The notes beneath the pieces are model-generated. The model did not search any database. It had not been told where the DNA came from and saw nothing but the letters and a program-made list of their open reading frames with translations. The translations under genes were made by a program, and so were the position numbers. DNA of 64,000 nucleotides, from NCBI RefSeq assembly GCF_947507565.1, contig NC_089175.1, positions 1,725,733 through 1,789,732 on the forward strand, written 5' to 3'. This document shows, in pieces, positions 11,256-22,617 of the stretch (position 1 is the first letter of the stretch; every line of letters begins with the position of its first letter). The stretch comes from Oscarella lobularis. Lineage: Eukaryota > Porifera > Homoscleromorpha > Homosclerophorida > Oscarellidae.

Positions 11256-13168
11256 ATGGACAAAGATTTGCTAAAACGTCGGCTCCCTCCGCTGTTCCCA
11301 AGTCTTCCCGACGGCGGGTAAATGCCTCTTAATGCTCTATGTGCGACGTGTGCTAGTTTTTCGCCTGCAGTTCGTCGCGTTCTGTTCCGCCGAGGAAAAG
11401 AAAGCGAAATTATGCTCCTGTCTCGTGGGAAAAGTACTTCGAACGAAAAGAAATAGTAGAATTTGACGGAAACATATCCAAAACCGTGAACCATAGACAG
11501 AGAACCTGGAATTAGAGCAAAAAAAATCCTTGACTTCTTTCCTGCACCGTTTTTGCGTTTATTGCTCCGGCAGCGGGGATCCCGCCTTGGTATTCTTACA
11601 CGGAGGAGGTTATTCGGCAATGACGTGGGCTATAGTATCAGTAAACCCTGAAAAATCAATTATGAATATATTTGGTACAGTATCCTTTCTTTATTAGAGT
11701 CTTCTTATGCAAAAATGTCACTGCCAAGTTGTTGCTATAGATTCACGAGGTCACGGTAAGTCAGAGGGGAGACTAATCGGCATGCATGCAAATAATTATT
11801 TATAGGTTCTACAGAAACTACTGATAATAAAGACTTGTCAGCGGCATCCCAAGCTCGGTATATAAAGAGACGATGACGTAATCACGCATTCGTCAAAAGA
11901 GTTTTTCCTAGTGACATTGGTGCTATTGTTGAAGCCCTATGGAAAGATTCATCTCCACCTTCTATAGTTTTAGTTGGACACAGGTGCAGCTCTCTTGAAA
12001 ACTTGACTTGTGCAAAATGGGAATTACCTTAGCATGGGAGGGGCTATTGCTGTTCACGCCGCTGCGCGAAAATTGATTCCTTCAATAGTTGGTCTTGTTG
12101 TGATTGACGTGGTTGAAGGTAAGACAGCAAGTGAAGTAGTTGCCTCTATTTACATTACGTCTTCTAAGGATCTGCAATGGAGGCTCTTTCGTCGATGCAA
12201 AGTTTTTTGAAAGGAAGACCAAAATCTTTCAGAAGTCAAGAACAGGCTATTGAGTGGAGGTTGGCTTTTTTTTGGAGTGGGAGTAATTGACTATGTTATT
12301 CTTTTTTAAAGTGTCAGGGCAGGACAGACGCGTTCTGCTGAGTCTGCTTGCGTTTCCGTGCCAACGCAACTTCGGAGGTTCTCCTTTTTAATTAATCTAA
12401 TAATAATAATAGGTTTAGATTTTATTTAGAATTAGTGACGAGGAAAAACTGAGCACATCTGAATCTACTGCTTCTACGTCATCTGTTGATACCATACAGG
12501 AAGAGCAAGAAGAGAAAAGGGGATCTGTAGTAGAAAATGAGAAGAAAGAAGAAGTCAAAGAAAAAAGTCTGTTGGAGGTAATGAATTGACGTGACGATTT
12601 TTTAGTAAGTGTGAAGTGATTCTTAGAATACAGCAAGACCTGCTCCTGCTTATACGTGGAGGATTGACTTGTCAAAAACGCAGCCTCACTGGGAAGGTAA
12701 GAAGCAAGCAAACAAATAACAAATTATGAGCTGTTTGTCTGTCATTGAAGGCTGGTTCAAGGGGCTGTCAAAACTGTTTCTTAGCTGTTCTGTTGCTAAA
12801 CTTCTTCTTTTGGCAGGTTACTCTTTTGCTTTTGTCGTATTTTTTATTCTACCTGGTACTCTCGTTTCTAGGGGTAGACCGTTTGGACAAGGATTTAACT
12901 ATTGGTCAAATGCAAGGTCAGTCACCTTTCTAGTAGCAAGGAGTACACTACCAATGACGTTTGCTAGGAAAGTTTGAAATGCACGTCTTGCCACAGTGTG
13001 GTCACGCCGTACATGAAGATTCTCCTGATAAGGTTAGGCTACTTTTATATGTTATGTCTGCTGCATATAGGAGACTGTATTCATTCTTAGGTTTCTCAGT
13101 TACTAGCGACATTCCTAGTTCGCAATAAATTTGCTCATCCTAAAGAAGAATTTAGCATGTACCACTGA
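11256..13168 (+). CDS. PPME1: Protein phosphatase methylesterase 1
   Basis: PPME1 is an alpha/beta hydrolase that removes the methyl ester from the C-terminal Leu of the PP2A catalytic subunit. The reading starts MDKDLLKRRLPPL and crosses about ten short introns. Recognisable blocks in order are YAPVSWEKYFE, the oxyanion-hole region LVFLHGGGYSAMTWA (near 11600), VVAIDSRGHG (near 11740), the nucleophile region GHRSMGGAIAVHAA (11980-12060, Ser in SMGG), GLVVIDVVEG, MQSFLKGRPKSFRS, an acidic EEQEEK insert, YTWRIDLS, GWFKGLSKLFLSC, LLLLAG, VDRLDKDLTIGQMQG and the catalytic-His region LPQCGHAVHED. All follow human PPME1 closely. It ends FSMYH, slightly shorter than the human protein. PFAS starts only about 100 bp downstream on the same strand. 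Confidence 0.93.
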
Positions 13169-13270
13169 AAAACTAAAAACTTAAAAACGATTGTGTGCAT
13201 CAGATTGCATGTGTGCATCAGATTGCATGTGCGAAAAGTTTAAGCGCGCGTGCGCTAGCCTTTGCGTAAA

Positions 13271-16200
13271 ATGGCGGCTTCGACCGACTCGAGAATCCTT
13301 CATTTCTACGTCCATCCCGGCGTCAATGAGGGAAAACGAGCGCTCGTGGCGTCGAAAATATCGACTAAAGGCTGCTCACGTGCTCAGCTACTCGATACGG
13401 AGCTCTGCTTCAGCGTTAGCATTCGAAAATCCGGCGCGAATGTCGACGAGTCGAAGCTGAAGTGGATCATGAGCCAAGCATTCGCAAACCAAGCTCAACT
13501 GAACACGGCATCTTTCCTAAGTCGCGAACAATACCCAGCGAGCTCGCACCTAATGGAATTCGGGCCCCGCTTGAATTTCTGCACGGCGTTCTCGACGAAC
13601 GCCGTATCGATTTGCCACGCGATCGGCCAGGAGGCGATCGAACGCATCGAACGCTCGCATCGATACGTCATCGCGCCAACCGACCCAAACGAACCGTTCA
13701 GCGACGACGAAACGCGACGAATCGCGCGCTCTCTACACGATCGCATGACCGAATGCCGCTACATGACCCCGATCACCGACTTCACCCCGAAGACAAAAGA
13801 AAGGGGGCCCCCGTCGGGAAAAATCGACGTTCTCGCCGAAGGACGCGACGCATTGGAAGCGGCCAATCGTCAAATGGGTCTCGCCTTCGACGAATGGGAC
13901 TTGAATCACTATACGACCCTGTTTCGCGACACGATACGTCGCAATCCGACTCGCGTCGAATGCTTCGACTTGGCGCAGTCGAATAGCGAACATTCGCGCC
14001 ACTGGCTCTTTCGCGGACGCGTCCGAATCGACGGCGAGGAAAAATCGACGAGTCTCATGAAAATGGTCGTCGAGACGCAGTCGCATAGCAACGCGAATAA
14101 CGTCATTGCCTTTTCCGATAATAGTAGCGCTATTGACGGTTATGACGTCACGATTTTTCAACCGGAACGACCTCACGAATCGAGTCGTTTCGAAGCGTTC
14201 GGTTCGCCGGCGCGACGTCACGTCGTTTTCACGGCCGAAACGCATAATTTCCCCACGGGCGTTGCGCCGTTTCCCGGCGCGACGACGGGAACCGGTGGAC
14301 GCATACGAGACGTTCAGTGCGTCGGACGAGGTGCGCACGTGATTGCCGGAACGGCCGGTTATTGCTTTGGAAATCTTCACATACCAGGTTAGAGAAGAAA
14401 TGGGTATTTTCCTCATATACTGTACAGAACATTAAGGTTTTTCTTTTAGGCTATGAATTGCCTTGGGAAGATCCGGCTTATTTATATCCGAATAATTTTG
14501 CTTCTCCGCTCGACGTGGCTATCGAGGCGAGTAACGGCGCGTCCGACTATGGGAATAAGTTTGGGGAGCCGGTGCTGTGCGGATTCGCTCGGTCGTTCGG
14601 GTTGACGCTCTGCGATGGAACGAGAAGGGAGTGGGTGAAGCCGATCATGTTTAGCGGAGGAATTGGATCCATGGAAGCGCAGCATGTCGAAAAGGAGAAG
14701 CCAGAACGAGGCATGGAGGTAAGCCATTAGAAACGGTGACGGTTTGCGAGGGTTTTAACACTCTACGGGGTTGCTTCATATTCCGACACTATGTACAGTT
14801 GGTCGTTTTAGGTTGTTAAGCTTGGTGGTCCGGCTTATCGTATTGGCGTCGGTGGAGGCGCCGCCTCGTCCGTCGTGGTGCAAGGAGACAACGAGGAGGA
14901 GCTGGACTTCGGTGCCGTGCAGCGAGGAGATGCAGAAATGGAGCAGAAAGTCAATCGAGCTATCCGAGCATGCATCGAATTGAGAGAGAGAAATCCCATA
15001 TGCTCAATCCATGATCAAGGAGCGGGAGGAAACGGTCAGAGGGGGGCAGATAGAAATATTTAGCTAGTCCCACGGTTAGATAATTCAATAATCTAGATGA
15101 GTGTAGCGCACGGTTTTTATGTCAGCTTCTCGACCTCTGAAAAGGGGCCTCAGTTCAAACTTGACCCTTTTTAGGAAACGTTTTGAAGGAGATTGTCGAG
15201 CCGGCTGGTGCCGTGATTAAGCTCGAGAATTTCCGCCTCGGCGATCCGACTCTTTCTCCCTTGGAGATATGGGGTGCCGAGTATCAGGAGAGCAATGCGT
15301 TGTTGGTCCGATCCGACGACAAGGACGTCTTGGAAGCGATTTGCAAGCGCGAGAAAGTGCCCGTCGATTTTGTCGGTGTCGTGACGGGCGACGGAAAAAT
15401 CGTGCTGGAGGACGGCGACGAGAAACCGGTCGATTTGAAATTGGAGTGGGTACTGGGATCAATGCCAAGAAAAGTACGTAAGGAACAAGAAAGTGGATCG
15501 GGAAAAAATGCATATCTATTGTAGGTGTTTGATTTTGAACGGAAGAGCATTCCTCTGAAACCGCTAACGCTTCCTGAGCCATTGGCAGTGAGAGAAGCAC
15601 TGGATCGCGTCTTGAGACTTCCTTCCGTCGCTAGCAAACGCTATCTAACAACTAAGGTACCGTTCAAAGTTTGTATACCCACCTTAAACACACGGAGCTA
15701 GTCAAACTCTTTCCTTATCTAATATCTTCCCAAATGCTCTTTTCTCTAGGTGGATAGAAGTGTCGGCGGTCTCGTTGCTCAGCAACAGTGTGTCGGTCCC
15801 CTGCACACTCCTCTCGCCGACGTTGCCGTCGTCGCTCTATCTCACTTCGACACGGTCGGCGCCGCGACGGCAATCGGCGAACAACCGATCAAGACTCTCG
15901 TCGATCCGGCGGCCGGCGCTCGCATGTCCGTCGCCGAAGCCCTCACGAATTTGGTCTTCGCGCGCACGTCGCGTCTCGGCGACGTCAAGTGCAGCGCGAA
16001 TTGGATGTGGCCGGCGAAACTACCCGGCGAAGGAGCGACGCTCTACGACGCCTGCGAAGCGATGTGTTCGACGCTCGCCCGACTCGGCGTCGCCGTCGAC
16101 GGCGGTAAAGACTCGCTGAGCATGGCAGCTCGAGTGGGCGCCGAGACGGTGAAAGCGCCCGGCGCTCTCGTCGTCTCCGCCTACGTTACCTGTCCCGACA

Positions 16201-17657
16201 TACTCGCGACGGTGACTCCAGATCTCAAGCTGAGCGACGGAACGCTTCTCTGGGTCGATCTCGGTTCGACGCGACGGCGTCTCGGCGGCACGGCTTTAGC
16301 GCAGGTTTACGGCCAGATCGGGGACGAGTGCCCCGATTTGGACGACCCCGATTTGCTAGTGAACGGATTCAACAAGACGCAGGAGCTCATCCAAAGAGGA
16401 CTCGTCGTCGCCGGTCACGACATAAGCGACGGTGGACTCGTCACCTGTATTCTCGAAATGGCCTTCGCCGGCAATTGCGGCGTCTCCGTCACCGTCCCAG
16501 CAGTCGAAAAATCCTCCCTCGACGCTATACTTCGTGTTCTCTTCTCCGAAGAACTCGGTCTCGTTCTCGAAGTCTTTCCATCCGACGCTTTCGATATCGT
16601 CACCGAGTATACAGGCGTCGGCGTGCCGTGCCACGTTCTCGGCCAATCTACGACGGCGTCTACCGAAGTTCGCGTCGACGTCGGTGACGTCATCGTGCTT
16701 CGCGACGACGTGACGACCCTACGCGACGTCTGGGAAGCGACGAGCTTTCAACTCGATCGACTCCAATGCAATCCCGTCTGCGTCGACGAGGAGCGTTCCG
16801 GATTGCGCTGCCGTCGCTCGCCGCCTTATCGACTCGTCTACGATCCCGACGTGCCGTTGGGTCGTCCGCCGCGAAGCGATTTCGCTTCGCCGCGTGTCGC
16901 TGTCGTACGCGAGGAGGGCAGTAACGGCGATCGCGAGATGGCCGTCGCTCTGCGTCTCGCCGGTTTCGACGTCTGGGACGTGACGACGTCCGATCTGTGC
17001 TCGGGCGCGACGCGATTGGACGCGTTTCGCGGCGTCGTCTTCGTCGGCGGGTTCAGCTACGCGGACGTTTTCGGCTCGGCGAAAGGCTGGGCGGCGACGC
17101 TGCGCTTCAACGCGACGGCGCGCGACGAAGTGGATCGATTTCGCGCGCGATCCGATACGTTTGCGTTGGGCGTCTGCAACGGGTGTCAGCTGATGGGTCT
17201 CTTGGGTTGGATCGGCGACGTCGTCTTCACGCACAACGCGTCCGAACGATACGAGTCGCGTTTTGTTACCGTTAAGGTTCTTGCAAGCGAGTCGATGATG
17301 CTGCGCGGGATGGAAGGGTCCGCTCTGGGCGTGTGGGTGGCGCACGGCGAAGGGCGGGCGGAATTTCGCGAGGGGAAAATGGCTCGAGAAGCGGTGGATA
17401 GGAGAGAGGTGCCTCTGGTGTACGTCGATGACGATGCTGAGCCTACTATGACGTATCCTTTGAATCCGAACGGGTCGCCGTTGGGTATAGCGGCGATGTG
17501 CTCCTCTGATGGAAGGTTCCTCGCTATAATGCCTCATCCTGAGAGGACGGCTTTGACGTGGCAGTGGCCATGGATGCCAAACGATTGGAGACGCAGTCTG
17601 AAGACGTCGCCTTGGCTCAGAATGTTTCAGAATGCTTTTCAGTGGTGCAATAGCTGA
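13271..17657 (+). CDS. PFAS: Phosphoribosylformylglycinamidine synthase (FGAR amidotransferase)
   Basis: PFAS catalyses the ATP- and glutamine-dependent fourth step of purine synthesis in the cytosol. Six exons join in phase: 13271-14387, 14450-14718, 14812-15034, 15175-15473, 15525-15656 and 15750-17657, giving about 1,315 residues against 1,338 in human. Visible landmarks are NSEHSRHWLF and ETHNFPTGVAPFPGA in the N-terminal synthetase half, SIHDQGAGGNGNVLKE, WGAEYQESNALL, VDRSVGGLVAQQQCVGPLHT, GVAVDGGKDSLSMAA, and the C-terminal glutaminase with catalytic Cys in LGVCNGCQLMG and the His-Glu in MPHPERTA. The ATG at 13271 gives MAASTDSRILHFYVHPG, as in other animals. Coding GC and CpG content are much higher than in neighbouring introns. 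Two 19-bp direct repeats (GTGTGCATCAGATTGCAT type) lie just upstream at about 13192-13230. Confidence 0.97.
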
Positions 17658-18054
17658 ACTGCTTTAGAAATATGTTTTTGGCAATGTAAGTGTATATGAC
17701 AGCATTTGCTTTGTTTGGATTGTGTTTAAGTCTCTACTGGATTTTAGGCCAAGGCAATAAACAAGAAGTTATTCTATGATCCCGTCTATTCCATTTTCTT
17801 CTTTCGACAGTGGCCAGTAGATTCCCGCGCAGTGATTCAAATTCCGAGACCCCGAATGTAGGCTCGCCCAACGGCGTTTCGCACGACGTTTCGCTCTCGT
17901 TTCCCTTCAATCGAGAGCTCATAAAGCAGTCAAAGGTCACCGGAAGACGGAAAAACGTGGGAGAAGCTCACTTTGCGTAATTGAGGATGACTGTAGTGAT
18001 CATGCGCGTTTTTCCGAGCATAGTCAATCACCACGCTTTCGACGCCTCGGCAGC
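17658..18054. other. PFAS-MOV10 intergenic region
   Basis: About 400 bp separate the PFAS stop from the MOV10 start. AATAAA at 17757-17762 is a plausible PFAS polyadenylation signal. I see no gene or strong repeat here. Confidence 0.4.
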
Positions 18055-21000
18055 ATGGCAAGCGGATCGCCCTATTTTGAAAAAAATGCTCCCGAGGCCC
18101 GACGCTTTCATCGCTTTCTCCTCGATCGCTATGGTGTCGATAACGGCTTGAGTTACCCCGAATTGGGCCAAGCGAGGAAAGAGTACAGCGTTCGAGTCGG
18201 TCAAGAAACGAAAAGGGTGTTGTTCACCGATCAATACAGACGACTTCTGATGCAGTGTAAAGGCATCAGGAGACGAGGAAGACGAGAAAAAGCCATCTAC
18301 TGCATTCGTCCTGCTTCCGATTGGACAATGGGCGAAAATCAACAGCAGAACGCAGATGAAGAAACGGTGAAAAGTGCCAGTGTTGAGGCTAGGCGACCGA
18401 AAGAGCAGAGGTAACTGCGTAGTCAGCGATAGATGACATCATATTGGTATCTGAATGCCATGCTTTGTTCACGTGTCCCGAAACGAAAGCGAGTTTCTTT
18501 GATGCATTGACTGCATTCAATTAATCGCTCCATAGACAATTCCTAAAGTTTGAAAAAGGGCTTCTGGCGAGAACGAAAGAGATTTTGGTCCTCGCCTGTT
18601 AAATTGAATTAGAGTGTATTTGAATAATTGTCTAATAACATTTGTCTTCTTATTAGTCATATTGGCGATACCACTTGCATCGATCACGACGAAGTTAAGC
18701 GTTTTCATCGTTTCCTTGTGGAAAGTTATGGCTGCAGAAAAGCCATATCCTCTGTTCACATCACGCGAGCTCACGAAATCTTCATCAAACGAGAGAATTC
18801 GTACAGCAAAGTCTATACTGCTCACCAATACCAGACATTGTTGCTCAGCAGTAAAGTCATTCAAGAGAAAGTTGAAAAGTCAATGACGCGATACATCATT
18901 CTTCCGGTTTTTTCTCTGCACCCGGAAGGCGATCGGGTGGCGGTGGCTTCATCTAAGCATCCCGTGCCAAAGCAGCCATCGCCACGTAAACCAACAACGA
19001 CCCATACTCCAGTTTCAATATTCTCTCAAGAACGCAAAGCGATGACACGAAAACCGCTTGCACCACTGGCAACACCACTGGCAACACCACTGGCAACACC
19101 ACTGGCAACGCCGACGCCGGCTTCAACTTCCACTATGTCATCTCGAGAGCGTGCAGCCATGTTCAAGTCCGTAACAAGTCAATTGAGGAGGAACAGGTTT
19201 ATACTTCTGCTTTTAAAGTAGATGCACTTTGAGTTGTCTTTTTTATAGACACCGGCTGATGCAAAACAAAGGAGACGTTAGGATTTTTTCCCGCGCTGAT
19301 TCCGGTGGCCAAGGACGAATGCTGTTTGAGCTGAATGAAGGCGAAGAGTCACTTACTCAAACTATTCATATTGTCAATACGTCACCGATGCAGGCAGTCG
19401 AATTGGTTGACTGCGCCTTTCTAAGAAAAAAGCCAGATTTTTGTCTTGACAACGACTTCAGCGGAATCGCTACGTCGATACGCCCTAGACGCGAACACAC
19501 AGTTGAGTGCACTTATCGACCGTCGACGGCCGGCGTTTCGTTGAACAACGTGCTCGTCTTTGCACTTCGACATCTCGAAACGGAGCGGAAATTCTACATC
19601 ATACGTCTCATCAAAGGTCAGTGTCAAAGTGCCGTTGCAAAGGAGCTGGAGCCCAAGCAAAAGTTCGTTCGCACGCGAGAACGATTCTCCAGAGATGACG
19701 AAAAGATCGGCAGAAAGGAGAAAGGCCGACGTCCGATCCTTGACGCGGGGTAAGATAAATACCGGTATTCAGACACGTGCATGTGACTGTCTATTGATTC
19801 CAGGCGTTCTAATATGCCAATGGTGAAGAAAGACACTCTAAAGTACAAATTTGATGAAATTCTACGAGATGGCGTTATCGACACCGACAAGCCTTCGGCT
19901 TTGTTGCGACACCGTCTAACGCAGGATCTTGCAGAAAACTACGAAGACGTCTTTGCGACTTTGATTGCCTGCGAAGAACATCAAATGTGCATTGACATTA
20001 GACGCTATGATATGCAGGCCGTAACGCTCGCCCCAAGAGAGGGAGGAAGATACTTGGGACTTAAGGTAGTGAATGGCCTGCAAACACTTTAGAGGAACTG
20101 CACGTGCGTGTGTGTGTTTGCAGGTTCCAGGATTAGCTGAGAAACGTCCCTCCTTGCTCAAAGGGGACAAAATCTACGTCACTTGTCCTTCTTTCGAACA
20201 ACAGTGTCGGTATCAAGGGTTTGTTCATAAAGTCGAAAAAGACGAAGTGTATCTTCAATTCAGTGACGGGTACACAGCAGTCCAATGCGTTTTGAGTGCG
20301 TAGTTGAATGGTTATCGCGTGCGTAGGTTTCACCGCAGGTATATAACTGGATTGAAAGTCAAGGTTCGCTTCACGTTCGGCCGCCTTCCTATCCAGCTTC
20401 AACAACGCGCTGTGGATACGGTTGGAAAAGTGCCAAAATTGAAATCCGTCTTGTTTCCGACGGTCGGCACGCCTAGAAACGAGTGCTTCGATTTGTGCTG
20501 CGACATCAGGTGAGTGCAAAATCAATTTGGACGATTACAGTATTTTGGGAAACGTTGTGTTCGTGAAGGTTATTTAGTCGAAATATTGAAGGCAACAAGC
20601 GTCAGAAAAAGGCTGTTTTTGACATCGTTTACGGCCGCTCGCGACCGGCTCCTTATCTACTATTTGGGCCTCCCGGAACGGGCAAGACAGTCACCACAGT
20701 GGAAACAATCAAGCAGGTATGCTAGAGTACTGCAATGAAGCTTTCCCATTCGACGTCGGCTTCTGCATGTAGGTGCTTCAATGCGTAAAGCGCAGTCGTA
20801 TTCTTGCCTGTGCTCCGTCAAATACGGCTGCCGATCTACTGTGCGAAAGACTGACGAACGCGCAGTCGGGTATGAGTATTTCCAAGTCGGAAATCGTTCG
20901 AATCAACGCGGCAAGCAGATCGAAGGAGGACGTGCCCGAAGCAATTGCGGTACTAGGATTAATAGCGAATTATAAAGCCCAGCTGCATGCAGTTGCTTTC

Positions 21001-22343
21001 ATAGGAGTATTCGCATTCTGACGCGACTACAGATCAGGTTTGGCACGCTCGTGTCGTCATCTGTACGCTGATTACATCAGCCAGGTACGTATATGTACAT
21101 ATAAGTGACATTTCTGAATAGACTTGGTGTAGACTCGTCACTGCAAGAAACATAATTAAAAGAGGATTCTTTACTCATATATTCATTGACGAAGCCGGTC
21201 AAGCCGTTGAAGCCGAATGCCTCATTCCCATTGCGGGACTTCTAGATCCTGATAACACTCAGCTGGTTTTAGCTGGAGATCCAGAGCAATTGGGTCCCGT
21301 TCTTCGATCTCCTATTGCCATTAAGTACGGCCTTCAAAAGTCTTTGCTAGAAAGATTGATGAAGGATCAGAAGGGGGGTCCCATGGTGACGAAGTTAGTC
21401 GAGAACTATCGCACCCATCCGGCCATTCTTCATGTACCAAACAAAATTTTTTACGACAACGAATTGGAGCCAAAAGCCGACGAAATCCTGCGAGAGAAGT
21501 TGAGCCAGTGGGAGCATTTGCCCCAGAAAGGATTCCCCGTCATCTTTCACGGCGTGGAAGGCGAAGAGAAACAGGAGGGCGACAACCCATCCTTTTTTAA
21601 TCCCGAAGAAATCAATTGCATTTTGAAATACGTGGAGCGTCTTCGAGACACCAGAGGTGCGTGTAAGTTAGATTTGCAGAACCCGGAAGCAGTTGGCGTC
21701 ATATCTCCCTACAGAAAACAGGTACACTGCATGATATATGTTATACAGTACCTATATTGGTTCCTTCTGCAGGTCATTAAGATGACAGAGTTGTTTCGAA
21801 AGCGGCGTCTGGGTCACGTTAAAGTGGGATCTGTCGAAGAGTTCCAAGGTCAGGAGCGATCCGTGATCATCATCTCTACGGTCAGGAGCAATCCGGACTA
21901 CTTGTCTCTTGATCAAGAATTCCGGCTTGGTTTTTTGAGCAATCCAAAGGTGGGTACGATTATTTTGCCGTTGCACTGATGTTAAATATTTGATGCAGAG
22001 ATTCAACGTTGCGATTACAAGGGCAAAGTGTCTGTGCATCGTCATTGGAAATCCTCATCTCCTAAGCAGAGACGAATACTGGCGAAAGTACATCTAGGTT
22101 TGGTTTCTCTATTTTATGTAGTCCATAATTTGTGCTAGATTTCTCTACTACGTCAAATCACACAATGGCTACACTGGGTGCAACTACGAGGGGCAGGAGA
22201 AGGAAGAAGAGGAAGTGCTGCAAGCTTTGGCTGACTTAGGTCTTGAAGCTCTGTCTACAAGCGCTCCACAAGCTGAAGAAGGTACCGTGGGAGTATCTGA
22301 AGTTCAGCTAAAAGAAGAACCAGAGTGGCGAGCAGACCACTAG
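18055..22343 (+). CDS. MOV10: MOV10-type SF1 RNA helicase with doubled N-terminal module
   Basis: MOV10 is an Upf1-like RNA helicase of RNA granules, linked to Argonaute/microRNA function and to restraint of retroelements. The exons from about 19250 on match it throughout: ELNEGEES, the VEKDE-containing GFVHKVEK block, Walker [15 protein letters not shown] (near 20670), [31 protein letters not shown], motif [17 protein letters not shown] (DEAG), [59 protein letters not shown] and [14 protein letters not shown]. The C-terminus EEPEWRADH resembles human VEPEWRNEL. The first two exons (18055-18411 and about 18656-19197) each encode a similar block, [12 protein letters not shown] and [12 protein letters not shown], and join in phase, so this module appears twice. 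[13 protein letters not shown] repeat (four copies) lies in the linker near 19065-19110. Confidence 0.93.
19064..19112. repeat. 12-bp in-frame tandem repeat in the MOV10 linker
   Basis: Four copies of CTGGCAACACCA follow one another, the last slightly altered, encoding Leu-Ala-Thr-Pro units. The run sits in a Pro/Thr/Ser-rich linker between the second N-terminal module and the conserved helicase part. It is probably length-variable between individuals. Confidence 0.8.
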
Positions 22344-22617
22344 ACTTCGAGTGTGACCTTCTCGTAGAGTCGTACGTACGGTAACACATTTACCCTAATA
22401 GAAGCCGCCTTTTCTCAGATAGGAAGGGGGCGTGGCGGCGTTTATTTTTTCAACTCAAAGTGCGTTATTTTACAAGACAAGGTATGAGACGCAACACTCT
22501 TTTGCGGTGTTATATACTCATGCTTTTCTCTTTATGTCTAATGGAGGGCGGCGTCTATATGGATGAGAGGCGTCTAATAGAGGGCGGCTTCTATACCATA
22601 CTTTCGATCATCGTATC
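22344..22617. other. MOV10-channel intergenic region with 36-bp tandem repeat
   Basis: This stretch holds a GGGCGTGGC motif at 22428-22436 and a two-copy direct repeat with a 36-bp period starting at 22536 and 22572 (GTCTAATGGAGGGCGGC and GTCTAATAGAGGGCGGC). It ends at the start codon of the channel gene and presumably contains its promoter. Confidence 0.45.

Noticed and set aside
13192-13232. Direct repeat of a GTGTGCATCAGATTGCAT-type unit, considered as a CRISPR-like array
   Set aside because: There are only two adjacent copies with no spacer series, in a eukaryotic promoter region. It is a simple tandem duplication.
16719-17537. Long minus-strand open frame (272 residues) opposite PFAS
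   Set aside because: It lies wholly within the conserved PFAS coding exon, has an Arg/His-rich composition typical of antisense to GC-rich codons, and shows no domain.
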